DNA of 64,000 nt from Thermincola carboxydiphila (lineage in GTDB: Bacteria > Bacillota > Thermincolia > Thermincolales > UBA2595): contig JAENYP010000001.1 in the NCBI GenBank assembly GCA_016841725.1, positions 548,540 to 612,539 of the forward strand, given 5' to 3'. The stretch's first letter is position 1. Each line of letters starts with the position of its first letter. The notes beneath the pieces are model-generated. The model saw only the letters and a list, made by a program, of their open reading frames with translations, was not told the DNA's origin and did no database searches. Below are positions 24,162 through 34,496 of the stretch, in pieces. A program made the position numbers and the translations under genes.

Positions 24162-25852
24162 TACACTTTGAAGTTTTCCACCATTCTCTTTAATTCCTCT
24201 GAGAGGTTCACCAGAACTGATGCCGATGCAGCCACTTCCTCAATAGAGGCTGTCTGCTCTTCTGCCGCCGCAGCTACCTGCTCCGCGCTGGCAGCGGTTT
24301 CTTCAGAGATGCTGGCGATATTTTGCATTGCAGCTACAGCCTGTCCAGCGCCTGCGGCCATTTCTTCGGCTGCTGCCGATACCTCGAGGATTCTTCGGTT
24401 TACGTTATTAATAGAACTCACAATATCATTAAACGCCTCACCGGCTTTATTTACTATGCTGGTACCGCTTTCAACCTCCACGATACCTGATTCCATCGCT
24501 GCCACTGCCTTATCGGTCTCTTCCTGAATTTCCAATACCAGATCGGAAATCTCCTTAGCTGCATGGCCTGATTGTTCCGCCAGTTTACGTACCTCCTCAG
24601 CAACCACGGCAAAACCGCGTCCCTGCTCACCTGCCCTGGCAGCCTCAATTGCGGCATTTAATGCCAGCAGATTAGTTTGTTTGGCAATACCTGTAATTAC
24701 ATCAACTATGTATCCTATCATCTTCGATTTCTTGCCTAAATACCTAACAGTAGCGGCAGTTGAATTCACTGTGGTATTTATATTTTTCATCTGGGAAACT
24801 GCATCCTGTATGGAACTGCCACCCTTGCAGGCAGTGGTGCTGGCTTCCCCGGAAATATTCATCACATCATGGGCATGTCCGGCGACATCCTGGATACCCT
24901 TGGACATCTCTCCGATGACCTGTGATGTCTGCTCGACACTCTTTGCCTGGTCCTCGGTTCCTGTTGCCACCATGTGAATAGTTGCCGCAATCTGTTCTGT
25001 GGTTTTAGATGATTCAGCAGCTCCGTTATTAAGCAGGTCAGCTGAATTGGCCACATGTTCGGCTACTGAGTGAATCTTTTCAATCAGTCCGGCAATATTT
25101 GTGACCATACTATTAAAATTATCTCCCAGGCAGGCAAATTCATCATTTGAATGAATGTTAAGGCGTGCCGTGAGATCACCTCTTTCAGCTCTGGTCATTC
25201 CCTCAACTATTGTGGAAATAGGACTGGAAATAATTCTGGTCAGAAAATAAAAAATTATCCCTGTTCCTACCATAGCCAGGTAGGCTCCAAACATCATTCG
25301 CATCCGGATACTGTTCATAAGATCGGTGGACTCCTGCTGAGGAATCCTGACAGCCAGGAATCCGGCAATATCACCCGACTGGTCGGTAACCGGCATAACT
25401 CCGGTGAGTTCTTTAGTCCCGGCTATTTCGATCTGTTTAACAAAAGACAGGCCTTTCTGCTGCAGGTCAGACAGTAATTCAGGTTCAACCCGGTATTCCT
25501 CCGGGTCTGCTATCCCTTCAATGTTGGCAGCCACCAGTTCAGCCCCCAGATATATCAGAAACTCATTACCTGTACGCTCAGTTATTGTGTCCATTAACAG
25601 TGATTCAGAGTTGATCTCTGTTTCTCCCTTAAACAGTACGCCTCCCTCACTCCACCATTCTCCGGGATAAGTGCGTTCAACAAGCTCACCGGTAAGGTTG
25701 AGATTCTCCAAAAGCCGGCCCTCCAAAAGCGATTTCCCATATTGATCCATTGTATTGAGAGCATATAACCCAATCCCTGTGGAAATACAGAAAAGCATCA
25801 GGACAAATACTATGACAAGTTTGAAACCAAAACCTATCCGCAACAGACACAT
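24161..25852 (-). CDS. methyl-accepting chemotaxis protein
   Basis: Chemoreceptor of about 563 aa: TM1 near the N-terminus ([21 protein letters not shown]), an extracytoplasmic sensor of about 150 residues (single Cache-like), TM2 ([19 protein letters not shown]), a HAMP domain ([20 protein letters not shown]), and a long coiled signalling domain whose hairpin tip reads [21 protein letters not shown] then [20 protein letters not shown]. The start is uncertain; ATG 25852 sits just after GGGAAGGGG, and the frame is open to 25921. The ligand is unknown. No other chemotaxis genes are nearby. Confidence 0.95.
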   Translation of the reverse strand: MCLLRIGFGFKLVIVFVLMLFCISTGIGLYALNTMDQYGKSLLEGRLLENLNLTGELVERTYPGEWWSEGGVLFKGETEINSESLLMDTITERTGNEFLIYLGAELVAANIEGIADPEEYRVEPELLSDLQQKGLSFVKQIEIAGTKELTGVMPVTDQSGDIAGFLAVRIPQQESTDLMNSIRMRMMFGAYLAMVGTGIIFYFLTRIISSPISTIVEGMTRAERGDLTARLNIHSNDEFACLGDNFNSMVTNIAGLIEKIHSVAEHVANSADLLNNGAAESSKTTEQIAATIHMVATGTEDQAKSVEQTSQVIGEMSKGIQDVAGHAHDVMNISGEASTTACKGGSSIQDAVSQMKNINTTVNSTAATVRYLGKKSKMIGYIVDVITGIAKQTNLLALNAAIEAARAGEQGRGFAVVAEEVRKLAEQSGHAAKEISDLVLEIQEETDKAVAAMESGIVEVESGTSIVNKAGEAFNDIVSSINNVNRRILEVSAAAEEMAAGAGQAVAAMQNIASISEETAASAEQVAAAAEEQTASIEEVAASASVLVNLSEELKRMVENFKV

Positions 25853-25971
25853 CCCCTTCCCAGGACGAGTTACCTTGGCTACCATATTGATAACTATATT
25901 GATATCGATTTTGTTCGACAAATTACTGGAAATTCCTGCTTTTTAGATTGATTTTTGTTAATATGCCGAAC

Positions 25972-25995
25972 AAAAAACCCGTAAGATACGGGTTT
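25972..25995 (-). terminator. intrinsic terminator of the 26026 gene
   Basis: Perfect 9-bp arms AAACCCGTA / TACGGGTTT with a 3-base loop, followed by TTT on the minus strand. Confidence 0.85.
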
Positions 25996-26025
25996 GTGCA
26001 TAATCAGGCCACGGCTAAGCCAGCC

Positions 26026-26316
26026 TTATTTTCTGCCGTTATTCAGCTCACAGTCGAGATAACCTATGGTATAACATTCCCTTGCATGGGCTTCCAATAT
26101 CCCGGCAAGAGCAGTCATTACTGCAGCCTGGTTCTCACGGGATTTGATATACGGGAAAATCAGTTTCTTGCAGGTCTCATTGTTTTTTTGCAACAACTGC
26201 CTAATCCCACGCTTTTCATTTGTATCAAGGAGACTTATTACCCTGTCATGAAGGACCTCAAGCTCGAAATGACCGCCCGGGACAACCTTTAACAGGGGTT
26301 CACTCTTTTCTTCCAT
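26026..26316 (-). CDS. small unknown soluble protein
   Basis: 96 aa, mostly helical by appearance (VLHDRVISLLDTNEKRGIRQ, AAVMTALAGILEAHAREC), no recognised domain. The start ATG 26316 follows GGAGGTG. It is the last gene after the D,D-carboxypeptidase and a small membrane protein; two cysteines lie near the C-terminus. Confidence 0.65.
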   Translation of the reverse strand: MEEKSEPLLKVVPGGHFELEVLHDRVISLLDTNEKRGIRQLLQKNNETCKKLIFPYIKSRENQAAVMTALAGILEAHARECYTIGYLDCELNNGRK

Positions 26317-26378
26317 AAGCAACACCTCCGCAGTTAATATTATAACCGCGATTACAGGCAATTACACCTCTGGAATGA

Positions 26379-26609
26379 TCATTCATACTTTTTGTGAGAC
26401 AGCCTCCACCACAAATCAATAAAGAAAAAGGCAAAAGCCAGGAACACCATTGCTCCTGCCATACTCACATAGATGCCAAAACTATGTTTTAGCCAATACA
26501 CCAATACACAATAGGCAATCATGGCTACAACACCGAATCCCCATGTTACCAGAGCGACTGATATTTTCTTCGCTTCAGCCATAACCGCACCTTTTATTTT
26601 TCCAACCAT
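26379..26609 (-). CDS. small membrane protein, two helices
   Basis: 76 aa with two hydrophobic helices (about residues 18-40 and 46-66) and a charged C-terminus RLSHKKYE. The ribosome site CGGAGGAAC is clear. It lies 15 bp downstream of the D,D-carboxypeptidase gene, so it is probably co-transcribed. Family not recognised. Confidence 0.72.
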   Translation of the reverse strand: MVGKIKGAVMAEAKKISVALVTWGFGVVAMIAYCVLVYWLKHSFGIYVSMAGAMVFLAFAFFFIDLWWRLSHKKYE

Positions 26610-26624
26610 TCTATGTTCCTCCGG

Positions 26625-27881
26625 TTACCTGATAGAATTTCTATGCCAAGTCCTGTTCTTTCTTCTGAACCTTTGACGTCTTCTTCTCTGCTTAGTTACA
26701 TTCCATGCTACAAACAGGCCCAGCATCAGGCCCCCCGCCAACAGAGGATTAACAGGAGCTATTTGGGGTAACTCTTTTAGCTTAACTTCATTTCCGGCCA
26801 CCAGATTTACTGAACCCAGTTCTTTTTCTGAAAGATGAAAAGTTATTTTACCGAGAACCTGGCCTTTTTTCACAGGAGCCCTGATATCATCTGATACTGC
26901 CACCTTCTCAGTTACACTACCGCTTTCACCCGTGGGAACCGTATAATAAAAGTCCTCTGCTGTTTTCAGGACCACATCCCCGGTTCCATTGCTGACTGCT
27001 GCCTCTCTGACTAAAGTACCGGCATCCTTGGCTCTGATGGTATTATACCCGGAGAATCCATACTCCAGCAAGTTCTCGGCATCAGTCCAAACGACAGACC
27101 CCGGTTCCCCCAGGACTACTGCAATCATTTCCTGATTACCCCTGGCTGCTGAAGCCACCAGGCAGTTCTTGGCCTCCGAAGTGTACCCTGTCTTTATCCC
27201 GGTTGCCTCCTCGTAACGCCACAAAAGTTTGTTAGAATTTTGCAGCCATTTGACATCAGAATCATCTTTTCTCGGGATCACCTTTACCTTGGTACTCACG
27301 AACTCCCTAAATAGCGGGTTCCGCATGGCATACCTGGCAATTACCGCCAGGTCATAGGCAGTTGAATAGTGGTCAGGGTCCGGCAAACCATGGGGGTTAA
27401 CAAAATTGGAGTTTACAGCCCCAAGCTCCCTGGCCTTATTATTCATCAGCTCACTAAATGCAGGAACCGAACCGGATATATGCTCTGCAACCGCAACTGC
27501 CGCATCATTGGCTGATTTTACGAAGAGGGAATAAAGCAGATTTTCCATGGTAATGGTTTCGCCTTCATGAAGCCCGATAGCAGAAGGTATCACCAGTGTC
27601 GGGTTCTTGCCGCCGGTCACGATATCAGTAAGCTTGGTCCGCTCAATGGCAATAATGCCTGTAAGTATCTTTGTAGTGCTGGCAGGTGGCAGCTGAACAT
27701 CCGCATTATATGTATAAAGTATCTCTCCACTTTTACTGTCCATAAGCAGGGCAGCTTTTCCGGATACCTGGGGAGGTATCGCTGCCTGCTGCTGAGCAGC
27801 CGTGGCAGGAGATATGAGGCAAGTCGTTAAAAATAAAAATAATAGCACTCCGCGACCGATTCTGCGTACCAGTGTAATCAC
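26625..27881 (-). CDS. D-alanyl-D-alanine carboxypeptidase (DacF/PBP5 type)
   Basis: Trims the terminal D-Ala of peptidoglycan stem peptides. 418 aa: signal peptide (to TAAQQ), peptidase S11 motifs STTK (Ser about residue 68), SAND (about 127) and KTG in EATGIKTGYTS (about 232), a C-terminal beta domain, and a membrane helix (LLAGGLMLGLFVAWNV) with a very basic tail. Length and layout fit the sporulation-linked DacF/DacB group or the vegetative DacA. The start is not clear: the GTG at 27881 abuts AACAGGA. Confidence 0.92.
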   Translation of the reverse strand: MITLVRRIGRGVLLFLFLTTCLISPATAAQQQAAIPPQVSGKAALLMDSKSGEILYTYNADVQLPPASTTKILTGIIAIERTKLTDIVTGGKNPTLVIPSAIGLHEGETITMENLLYSLFVKSANDAAVAVAEHISGSVPAFSELMNNKARELGAVNSNFVNPHGLPDPDHYSTAYDLAVIARYAMRNPLFREFVSTKVKVIPRKDDSDVKWLQNSNKLLWRYEEATGIKTGYTSEAKNCLVASAARGNQEMIAVVLGEPGSVVWTDAENLLEYGFSGYNTIRAKDAGTLVREAAVSNGTGDVVLKTAEDFYYTVPTGESGSVTEKVAVSDDIRAPVKKGQVLGKITFHLSEKELGSVNLVAGNEVKLKELPQIAPVNPLLAGGLMLGLFVAWNVTKQRRRRQRFRRKNRTWHRNSIR

Positions 27882-28080
27882 TCCTGTTATGCTTTTTGAT
27901 TCCGGAAATTCATTGTATGTAATGACAGTACATAAAAATTATACCTTCTCATCCTCCCCAGTGCAACCCGTTCATCAGTGCAGATCATTCCCGTGTGCAT
28001 CCGGAAGTTGCTTTTTTACCGGGTTTAACCTAAAATAATATCATTACGGTAATTTTTTCTATCCAAAGGAGGAACATCCA

Positions 28081-28551
28081 GTGTCATTATTCAATCGCAA
28101 AAAGACAATTGAAGTAAATAGGCTCAGCGGAAATATTCTCGAAGTAACCGCACACATGAAAGACAATTTTCATGAAATAAAAACAATCATTGAATTTGAT
28201 AATGATTCCAAAACTATTATCGATGCCAGGGCAGAAATGATCACCGTCCCTTTTGACCTCTGTCTTGAGGTCTCTACCATGATGAAGGGACTGACAGGAC
28301 TACGACTGGAAAAAGGTGTCCGCAGGTCTATCCAGGAAGTAATCGGGGGAAAGCAAGGGTGTTCCCACCTTTATGACCTCACTATGGACTCGATGAATGC
28401 CCTGGTCCAGGCAAGTGGTTTCTGCCTGCTGCCAACCGAAATGCCCTTTGACGAAAAAATGGAAATCATTAAAAAGCTCAATAAAGGCATCTGCCATACT
28501 TACAGCAATCTGGACCGCAACCCCAGATACATAGGCTATGATAACCTGTAG
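28081..28551 (+). CDS. DUF2889 family protein
   Basis: 156 aa; begins with GTG after AAAGGAGGAACATCCA. The pattern EVTAHMKDNFHEIKTIIEFD, then IIDARAEMITVPFDLC and GCSHLYDLTMDSMNAL matches DUF2889, a family of small cytoplasmic proteins of unknown function that I recall from anaerobes. It stands alone on the plus strand. Confidence 0.82.
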   Translation: MSLFNRKKTIEVNRLSGNILEVTAHMKDNFHEIKTIIEFDNDSKTIIDARAEMITVPFDLCLEVSTMMKGLTGLRLEKGVRRSIQEVIGGKQGCSHLYDLTMDSMNALVQASGFCLLPTEMPFDEKMEIIKKLNKGICHTYSNLDRNPRYIGYDNL

Positions 28552-28588
28552 GACAGCGCCCCATAGATAACAGTTAATCAGTGTCTCA

Positions 28589-31500
28589 TCAGCGGGTGGT
28601 CTTGTTAACTACTTCTGTAAGCCGTGATATCATAGCAGCAGCCTGAGCCCTAGTGGTGTTTTGGCCGGGAGAAAAGGTGCTGTCAGCAAATCCCTTCATA
28701 AGTTTTGCCTTCACTGCAGAAGCTACATCTTCCCTCGCCCAAAGGCTAATCCTGTCGGCATCGCTAAACTCACTGAAAATCTTGGTAAGTTCCTGCTCCT
28801 TGGGTGTCTTCAGGTTGCCTGCGCGGGCCAGGAGCGCAGCAGCCTCCTCCCGGGATATGTTCCTGTCCGGCGCAAATCTGTCATGAGACACACCGGAAAC
28901 CAGCCCGGCCCTTAAGGCTGCCTCAATATACGGGAAAGCCCAGTGCCTCCGGCGTACATCACTATAAGAAGCATCTTCAGGCTCGTATTGCTGGAGTCCC
29001 AGTGTCCGCACCATAAATGTGATAAACTCCGCCCTGGTAACACTGGCATCAGGCATGAACCTGTCCCCTGTCCTCCCGGTTATTGCTCCGCGCGCCGTTA
29101 AGAATTCGATGTCTCTTTGGGCCCAGTGGTAGGTTACATCATCAAAGGTCCTGAAATAAATGGCTGCCCCAAAGTAACCCTCACTATCGGTCTCAATACT
29201 GACAGTCCGGCTCTTGGCATCAACAATCCCGCCGAGAATCTGCCACTCATCCTCTTTTGTGTCATAAAACAACACCGTTATCTTGTGAGCCTGTTTTTCA
29301 CCAACCACATCATCATATTTCAGAGTCACTTGATAGGGCTTGACAGGGTCATCACCCGACCAGCGCAGGCGGAACAGGGGCCCCACGAAAGCTGACTGGT
29401 CAGGTGCATCCTCCAGGTCGCCCGGGTCTTCCACCTCCAGCAATGATTCTGTATTGAAACCTACTGAACCTTTATCCAGTTTAATCTTTATCCAATCATC
29501 ATAGGCCTTGATTTCATCACCATCGGCAACCTCTGTCCTGACCTCAGAGCCCTCTTTTGCTATGGTATTATAATATACCGTCAGGGTCTTGGTGGTTGAG
29601 GCTTCCCCGAAACTTGCACTCAGTTCAATTTCATTCTTCCCGCCTTTCAGGGTTACACTGCGGGAAAAGCTTCCGTCAGACCTGACATCTGTCTCCGCAC
29701 CGTCAATTTCAAGGGTATTGAAATCAGCCTTTTTCAATTTGCCCTTGATAGTAACCATGTTGGAATAAATTGTGGCCCCTTCAAGAGGAGAATCAATTGC
29801 AATGGAGGGCCCATCATTATATGTCAGTGTGATTTTGCGGGAAGTTGTCCTGGGAGTTATGTTCTCACCTTGTGGGGTGACCGCCGCAGCAGTTGTAAGG
29901 CTTAACTCTATCTCATTATCTCCCGATTCCAGGGTTATCGGGCTGGAGCGGAACCGGCCGTCTGTGACCCTGCCCCTGGTATCCACGCCGTTTACGGTAA
30001 ATGTAGTGATTTCACTGCTGTCAGCGGGAAAAACTGTTCCCTCAATAATGATATCAGCCGTATCCACCGTATCCCCGTTACTGTGGGAGGATACCGTTAT
30101 GCCCGGTATTCCGCTGTAGTATAGGGACAGGGTTTTTACTGCCGCTCGTTCCCCTTTATAAGCATTGATAACGATTTCATTCTCAACTCCCGTCAGCTCC
30201 ACGTCGGCGGAAAAGCTGCCGTCACTGCTGCTAAAGGAAACTGTTTCATCATTAATTGTCAGCCCGTTCTTTTCGGTGTTGAATACCCGGCCTTCAATAG
30301 TTACTATATCCCTGACAACTACATCCCCATTGTCAGGAGAGGTAATTATAATAACAGGCCCGGATTCATAACTTATATTTATGGTAGCCGCAGCAGTAGA
30401 ATACCCGTCAGTGGCAGTAATCTTGATTTCATTGAGGCCTGCAGACAAAGCTATAGCCTTCTTAAAGTTCCCGCTGCTGTCAAAGCTAACCGCAGAATCG
30501 TTTATTTTTAACCCCCCTGAAGGAGTATTGACAACCTTTCCGGTGACAGTCACAGAATCGCTGTTTACCGTATGAGTTACCCCCTGTTCCGGAGTAAGAT
30601 TGACTAGGCCGGGTCCGCCACGGTATTCTACAGTAACAGATTCAGCAGCCTCGACACCTGCAGAGTTTAGCGCTTTAACATTGATAGTATTATATCCTGG
30701 TTTCAGGGTCAGGGTTTTGGAGAAAGTCCCTGAAGAATTAAATATAACAACCGTTCCATTGACAGTCAGTCCGCCGGATTTGGTGTTGACAACTTTTCCG
30801 GATACCGTCAGGCTGTTTGTATAGAATACATCGCCATTATCAGGCTCCTCCAGGGTAATTACCGGATTCGTCTCACAGTAGACGTCAAAGGTATGTGTAG
30901 TGACAACCCCACCCGAAGAGGCTGCTGCTATGATGATCTCATTCGACTGGTTGGCGATAAGTGTTACGGCGCGGGAAAAGGTCCCATCTGAGGCTATGGA
31001 GGTACTGTATCCGTTAACCGTAAGGGAAGCCGCATCCCGAACCGTCCCCTTCACTGTTACTGATGTAGTATAAACAGTACTGTTGTCTTCCGGTGAGACG
31101 TCATAGACCTGGGGACCCGCTTCACCGTAATATATGGTAATATCCCTGGTTTCCTTTGCCCCGGCCCCCTCTGCCGTGATGGCAATCCGGTTAGCTCCCG
31201 GCTCCAGGCTTAAATTAACATTAAAAGAATTCCCGTCAAAGTTCGGATTAACGTCCTCTTCGTTAAACTCAAGGTCTACAAAATCAGCATCAGGGGCCGT
31301 ACCTGCCAAGGTAACCGTATCGGCAGTTGCGGTAATATAATCATTAACATCAATCCCATTTACAGTGACATCAGAAATAAGGGATGACTTGGTATAGGTG
31401 AGATGCAGGGTTTCGGTGATTGTGAGCCCGGAGTTGCCGGCAGTGAATACAATCACATTATCACCGGGGACAAGGGTCACATCTGCGGTGAAACCCCCGC

Positions 31501-31996
31501 TCCCATCTAAGACAGGCACTATGTCCGTATCCCAATTTAACTTAACGTCAAGGGAATCGGCATCAGTCAGGGTCCCGCTAATACTTTGGCTTGCCGCATA
31601 AACCTGTTCATTGTCATCGTGACTGGAAATATTTATTACAGGCCTGACTGCATCAGGATCATAATGTACGGAAAGATATGTATTTGAGGTATATCCTGAA
31701 GAACTGGTGGCAGAAATCCTGATAGAATTTGTACCCTCTGACAGGTTGCGGACAGTATACGAAAAAAAGCCGCTGCTTCCAAAGGAAACACTAACGCCAT
31801 TTATCCTCAGGATTGTTGTATTTGTCACATATCCTGATACAGCTGCGGAGTTTGTGGTGACTACCGCCTCGTCAACCGGTGTGGATACCGTTATGGTGGG
31901 TCTGGTTGCCGCAAACACAGTTGGTCCGGGTAATACAAGACTGAAAACCATGATGGCAAGCAGCATTTTAGCAAAAATACTTTTCCCTTTTTTCAA
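28589..31996 (-). CDS. giant Ig-repeat surface protein with three SLH domains
   Basis: 1135 aa: signal peptide; about nine to ten beta-sandwich repeats of 80-85 residues with the recurring pattern VxGxVxNxxxLTVNG...SSGTFSKTLTLKPGxNxIxVxAxNSAG (glucodextranase-B/Ig-like type); a ZU5-like beta region (about 830-930: YQVTLKYDDVVGEKQAHKIT); then SLH domains at about 955-1005, 1018-1070 and 1080-1130 (WAQRDIEFLTARGAITG, HWAFPYIEAALRAGLVSG, WAREDVASAVKAKLMKG). It is a wall-bound rod-like surface protein, possibly an S-layer or adhesin. The start is TTG, six bases after a G7 tract. No catalytic motif is visible. Confidence 0.9.
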   Translation of the reverse strand: MKKGKSIFAKMLLAIMVFSLVLPGPTVFAATRPTITVSTPVDEAVVTTNSAAVSGYVTNTTILRINGVSVSFGSSGFFSYTVRNLSEGTNSIRISATSSSGYTSNTYLSVHYDPDAVRPVINISSHDDNEQVYAASQSISGTLTDADSLDVKLNWDTDIVPVLDGSGGFTADVTLVPGDNVIVFTAGNSGLTITETLHLTYTKSSLISDVTVNGIDVNDYITATADTVTLAGTAPDADFVDLEFNEEDVNPNFDGNSFNVNLSLEPGANRIAITAEGAGAKETRDITIYYGEAGPQVYDVSPEDNSTVYTTSVTVKGTVRDAASLTVNGYSTSIASDGTFSRAVTLIANQSNEIIIAAASSGGVVTTHTFDVYCETNPVITLEEPDNGDVFYTNSLTVSGKVVNTKSGGLTVNGTVVIFNSSGTFSKTLTLKPGYNTINVKALNSAGVEAAESVTVEYRGGPGLVNLTPEQGVTHTVNSDSVTVTGKVVNTPSGGLKINDSAVSFDSSGNFKKAIALSAGLNEIKITATDGYSTAAATINISYESGPVIIITSPDNGDVVVRDIVTIEGRVFNTEKNGLTINDETVSFSSSDGSFSADVELTGVENEIVINAYKGERAAVKTLSLYYSGIPGITVSSHSNGDTVDTADIIIEGTVFPADSSEITTFTVNGVDTRGRVTDGRFRSSPITLESGDNEIELSLTTAAAVTPQGENITPRTTSRKITLTYNDGPSIAIDSPLEGATIYSNMVTIKGKLKKADFNTLEIDGAETDVRSDGSFSRSVTLKGGKNEIELSASFGEASTTKTLTVYYNTIAKEGSEVRTEVADGDEIKAYDDWIKIKLDKGSVGFNTESLLEVEDPGDLEDAPDQSAFVGPLFRLRWSGDDPVKPYQVTLKYDDVVGEKQAHKITVLFYDTKEDEWQILGGIVDAKSRTVSIETDSEGYFGAAIYFRTFDDVTYHWAQRDIEFLTARGAITGRTGDRFMPDASVTRAEFITFMVRTLGLQQYEPEDASYSDVRRRHWAFPYIEAALRAGLVSGVSHDRFAPDRNISREEAAALLARAGNLKTPKEQELTKIFSEFSDADRISLWAREDVASAVKAKLMKGFADSTFSPGQNTTRAQAAAMISRLTEVVNKTTR

Positions 31997-32082
31997 TTAA
32001 GGCCCCCCCTGAATATTAGTCCTATATTTTCCCATATTTCGACAAAAATCCGTAAAATCCTTTGCAGGAGTGGAAAAATAAA

Positions 32083-32404
32083 TGTTGGCTTCCGGAAATG
32101 ACTGTGAAAGGTATATGGTAAGGTGCTGTACCGATTTTCCGCACTGACGCCTATGAGTCTAAGCTGCCACCCCCGGCAATAAGGCAGCGTCCCCGAACTC
32201 GATGGCTCGTTGAGCTTTTCTTGCTAGATGGCCGCCTCTCGTTTTGGCAAGCCAAAACTTCCCGGCGGCCTTCGCCATCTTCGGACATGCGGGGACTCTC
32301 TGCCTTATTGCCGGTGATTTGCAGCAAGACTCATAACGGCGTCAGTGCAAGGAAAATCTTGTACAGCACCTCACCATATGCTACAGTCATTTCCTAAGCC
32401 AACA
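32083..32404. repeat. 322-bp imperfect inverted-repeat element
   Basis: Arms of about 120 bp pair with each other: the left end TGTTGGCTTCCGGAAATGAC matches the complement of the right end, and inner blocks (AGGTGCTGTAC, ATTTTCC, CACTGACGCC, ATGAGTCT, CGGCAATAAGGCAG, GTCCCCG) are mirrored in order. The centre forms a second hairpin (AGATGGCCGCC with GGCGGCC..CCATCT and TTTTGGC-AA-GCCAAAA). No open frame is present. A partial copy lies at 63503-63549. MITE-like or structured-RNA element. Confidence 0.85.
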
Positions 32405-32440
32405 GTTAAAAAACTCTATAGTAGAATTTATGATCATAAG

Positions 32441-32478
32441 GAGAGTGGCAGTTCATATCAAAATGAACTGCCACTCTC
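32441..32478 (-). terminator. long perfect hairpin at the 3' end of splB
   Basis: 16-bp arms GAGAGTGGCAGTTCAT and its complement with a 6-base loop, 8 bp past the splB stop. The T tail is weak, so termination strength is uncertain. Confidence 0.6.
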
Positions 32479-32485
32479 TTAATTA

Positions 32486-33550
32486 TCATACAAAATATTC
32501 AACTTCTGCCTGGGGGATGCTTTGAGCCACCAGGTCGTGTAAGAAAGTTTTTATTTCTGCCATTTTCTCAGGGGGATATACATATTTACCATAACCAAAC
32601 TGGCCGTACTTGAATTTGCGGCTCTCTTCCCCCATTGGCAGAGTCGTCTCCGGGAAAATATTCATGATGTTGTTTTTGGCCCTCTGGGTAAAACGATGGG
32701 TAATCAGTTCAATGGTAAGCTGTTCCCCTGAACCAAAGTGTTTCCTCAGTTCGGAAAACACAGCCCGGTATTCCTCCTGCCAGCCCTCATACTCAATTAC
32801 CGGAGCCACAATAAACCCTGCCGGGTAACCCGCCTCATATACCTTCCGGGCAGCTTCAAGGCGCTGGGGCAGCCTTGGGGTCCTCAACTCATACCGTTCA
32901 ATAACCGAGGGGGTATTAATACTGAACCGAAACCTGGTATGGCCCTTATGTTCAAGCTTCAGCAGGCTGTCCACATTGGTAAACTTGGTAACAAACCTGA
33001 ACCTGCCCATTTCCTGGGCACCAAAATAGTTAATCGCCTTCGCCAGAGCCCCGGTGTAAGGCTCAACGGGAAGCGGGTCCGATGTGGCCGCACCCTCAAA
33101 AACTGTAACCTCCGGCTGCCTGGAAGTAATATACTCTCTGGCCTTGTCCAATATCTCTTCAATATTAACATAGATCCTGATATAGGGTTTTTTGCCAAGT
33201 GTCGTGTTCAAATAACAATATTGGCACATCCCGGGGCAGCTGGTTGCCAGGGGCAGCTGAAAGTGCGCCGAGGGCTTGCAGGTCTGAAACTCAAGAGTTT
33301 TCCTGACTCCCACAACCATAGTATTCTTGCCCTCCTGATATGCTTCCCGGGGCGTTTTTCCCGGTATCCCGGTTATCCTGTTATGGGACCCGGCCATTTT
33401 TATGTCCACTCCCATTTCTTCCAGAGTTTTGAGTATTTCTTTTCCCAGCGGGTACTCCAGGGCCGCTCTCTCAAAATAGGCCCTCCGGGGCACAAAAGGA
33501 AATGCTCCTTTATTCACGGGAATTTGTGGCTCCATCTTCAATGTCATCAT
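32486..33550 (-). CDS. splB: spore photoproduct lyase
   Basis: Radical-SAM enzyme that reverses the thymine spore photoproduct during germination. The 354-aa protein carries the CxxxCxxC cluster in TSCPGMCQYCYLNTTLGKKPYIR, and SplB-specific segments FVPRRAYFERAALEYPLG, VGVRKTLEFQTCKPSAHFQL, RFRFSINT and GRFGFGKYVYPPE-like FGYGKYVYPPE. Overlaps the small gene upstream by about 40 bp; the start could be the ATG at 33550 or 33535. A second marker of sporulation in this window. Confidence 0.96.
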   Translation of the reverse strand: MMTLKMEPQIPVNKGAFPFVPRRAYFERAALEYPLGKEILKTLEEMGVDIKMAGSHNRITGIPGKTPREAYQEGKNTMVVGVRKTLEFQTCKPSAHFQLPLATSCPGMCQYCYLNTTLGKKPYIRIYVNIEEILDKAREYITSRQPEVTVFEGAATSDPLPVEPYTGALAKAINYFGAQEMGRFRFVTKFTNVDSLLKLEHKGHTRFRFSINTPSVIERYELRTPRLPQRLEAARKVYEAGYPAGFIVAPVIEYEGWQEEYRAVFSELRKHFGSGEQLTIELITHRFTQRAKNNIMNIFPETTLPMGEESRKFKYGQFGYGKYVYPPEKMAEIKTFLHDLVAQSIPQAEVEYFV

Positions 33551-33767
33551 TGCTGTCTTTTTCTGTAATCAGAAATTCTTCATCAGCAGGACTTCCCGCA
33601 ACACTGGCAAAAACCGCCGACCCCAGTTCAGTGGGTACAAATTCCGGAGGGACCTGCAGTTTATAGTCAAGTTTCTCTTCTGTTTCTGCTGTTCGGTCTT
33701 GCTTTACCCCTGCTGCATCTTTCTTTTGTGTTCCGGTATCTTTTTGGTTCTTCTTGTGAGTTACCAT
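33510..33767 (-). CDS. small hydrophilic protein of unknown function
   Basis: 85 aa, lysine-rich N-terminus (VTHKKNQKDTGTQKKDAAG) and acidic C-terminus (DSNDDIEDGATNSRE). A strong TTTAGGAGG site supports translation. It overlaps splB and is likely translationally coupled to it; a spore-specific role is possible but only inferred. Confidence 0.65.
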   Translation of the reverse strand: MVTHKKNQKDTGTQKKDAAGVKQDRTAETEEKLDYKLQVPPEFVPTELGSAVFASVAGSPADEEFLITEKDSNDDIEDGATNSRE

Positions 33768-33828
33768 AAACCTGCCTCCTAAAAAAGATTGCTGATATTC
33801 TTATATATGTGCAAAAATAGTATACCCG

Positions 33829-34350
33829 TTATTTCTTTTTGTTATGGGATTTCCATTCGAAATCCACCATATTAAATTCAAATGGGTTCTTTTCCAGCAA
33901 TTCTTTTTCCAGAGCAGTCAGTCCCTTTTCCGGTATCACTGCCGGACCACTGCGTTCCAGCCACCAGTCATGGCTGCCGCCATAGATTAAAATCGCGCCC
34001 ATAGCAACTTTAGGGATTAGAAACCCTATCAGGAACCCCAGGGCAAAATCATATCCTCCCCTGGGTATAGTAAAGAACATAACCATGATGATTAGCCAAA
34101 ATCTCAGATAGTAATAAATAAATGTAACCACTTTTGCCCGTATCGGGGACTTAAATCTTTGGTAAATCCAAGGAACGAGGCTCAGGGCCTTATAATTCAG
34201 AACCATTAGGAAGCAGCTAATAAATATTCCCACTGTAAGAGCTTTGTGCCCCAGCAGGAATGTTACCACACAGACTGCTGCAGAGATGACAGTACTCCAT
34301 TTAGCGATTCTTCTCTGCTCCTTTGCTGAGGTAATATCAAGTTTTCCCAT
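33829..34350 (-). CDS. ATP synthase subunit I-like membrane protein
   Basis: 173 aa with four hydrophobic helices in pairs (about residues 18-35, 39-57, 73-95, 102-125) and the pattern ISCFLMVLNYKALS, FALGFLIGFLIPK common to AtpI-like proteins. No ATP synthase genes adjoin it, and a charged C-terminal tail of 45 residues follows the last helix. The family call is tentative. Confidence 0.55.
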   Translation of the reverse strand: MGKLDITSAKEQRRIAKWSTVISAAVCVVTFLLGHKALTVGIFISCFLMVLNYKALSLVPWIYQRFKSPIRAKVVTFIYYYLRFWLIIMVMFFTIPRGGYDFALGFLIGFLIPKVAMGAILIYGGSHDWWLERSGPAVIPEKGLTALEKELLEKNPFEFNMVDFEWKSHNKKK

Positions 34351-34496
34351 TGCCTATTCCTCCCATTTCTTACAAGGCGCCCCGCGCTTTGTAAACAACA
34401 CAGGCAACACTCCTCCTATTTGGTTGTCCCCTTCACCTCTTCCTACCACCCCCTAAAGAAACAAACCTCTGAAGCCATAAAATGGCCCAGAGGCTG

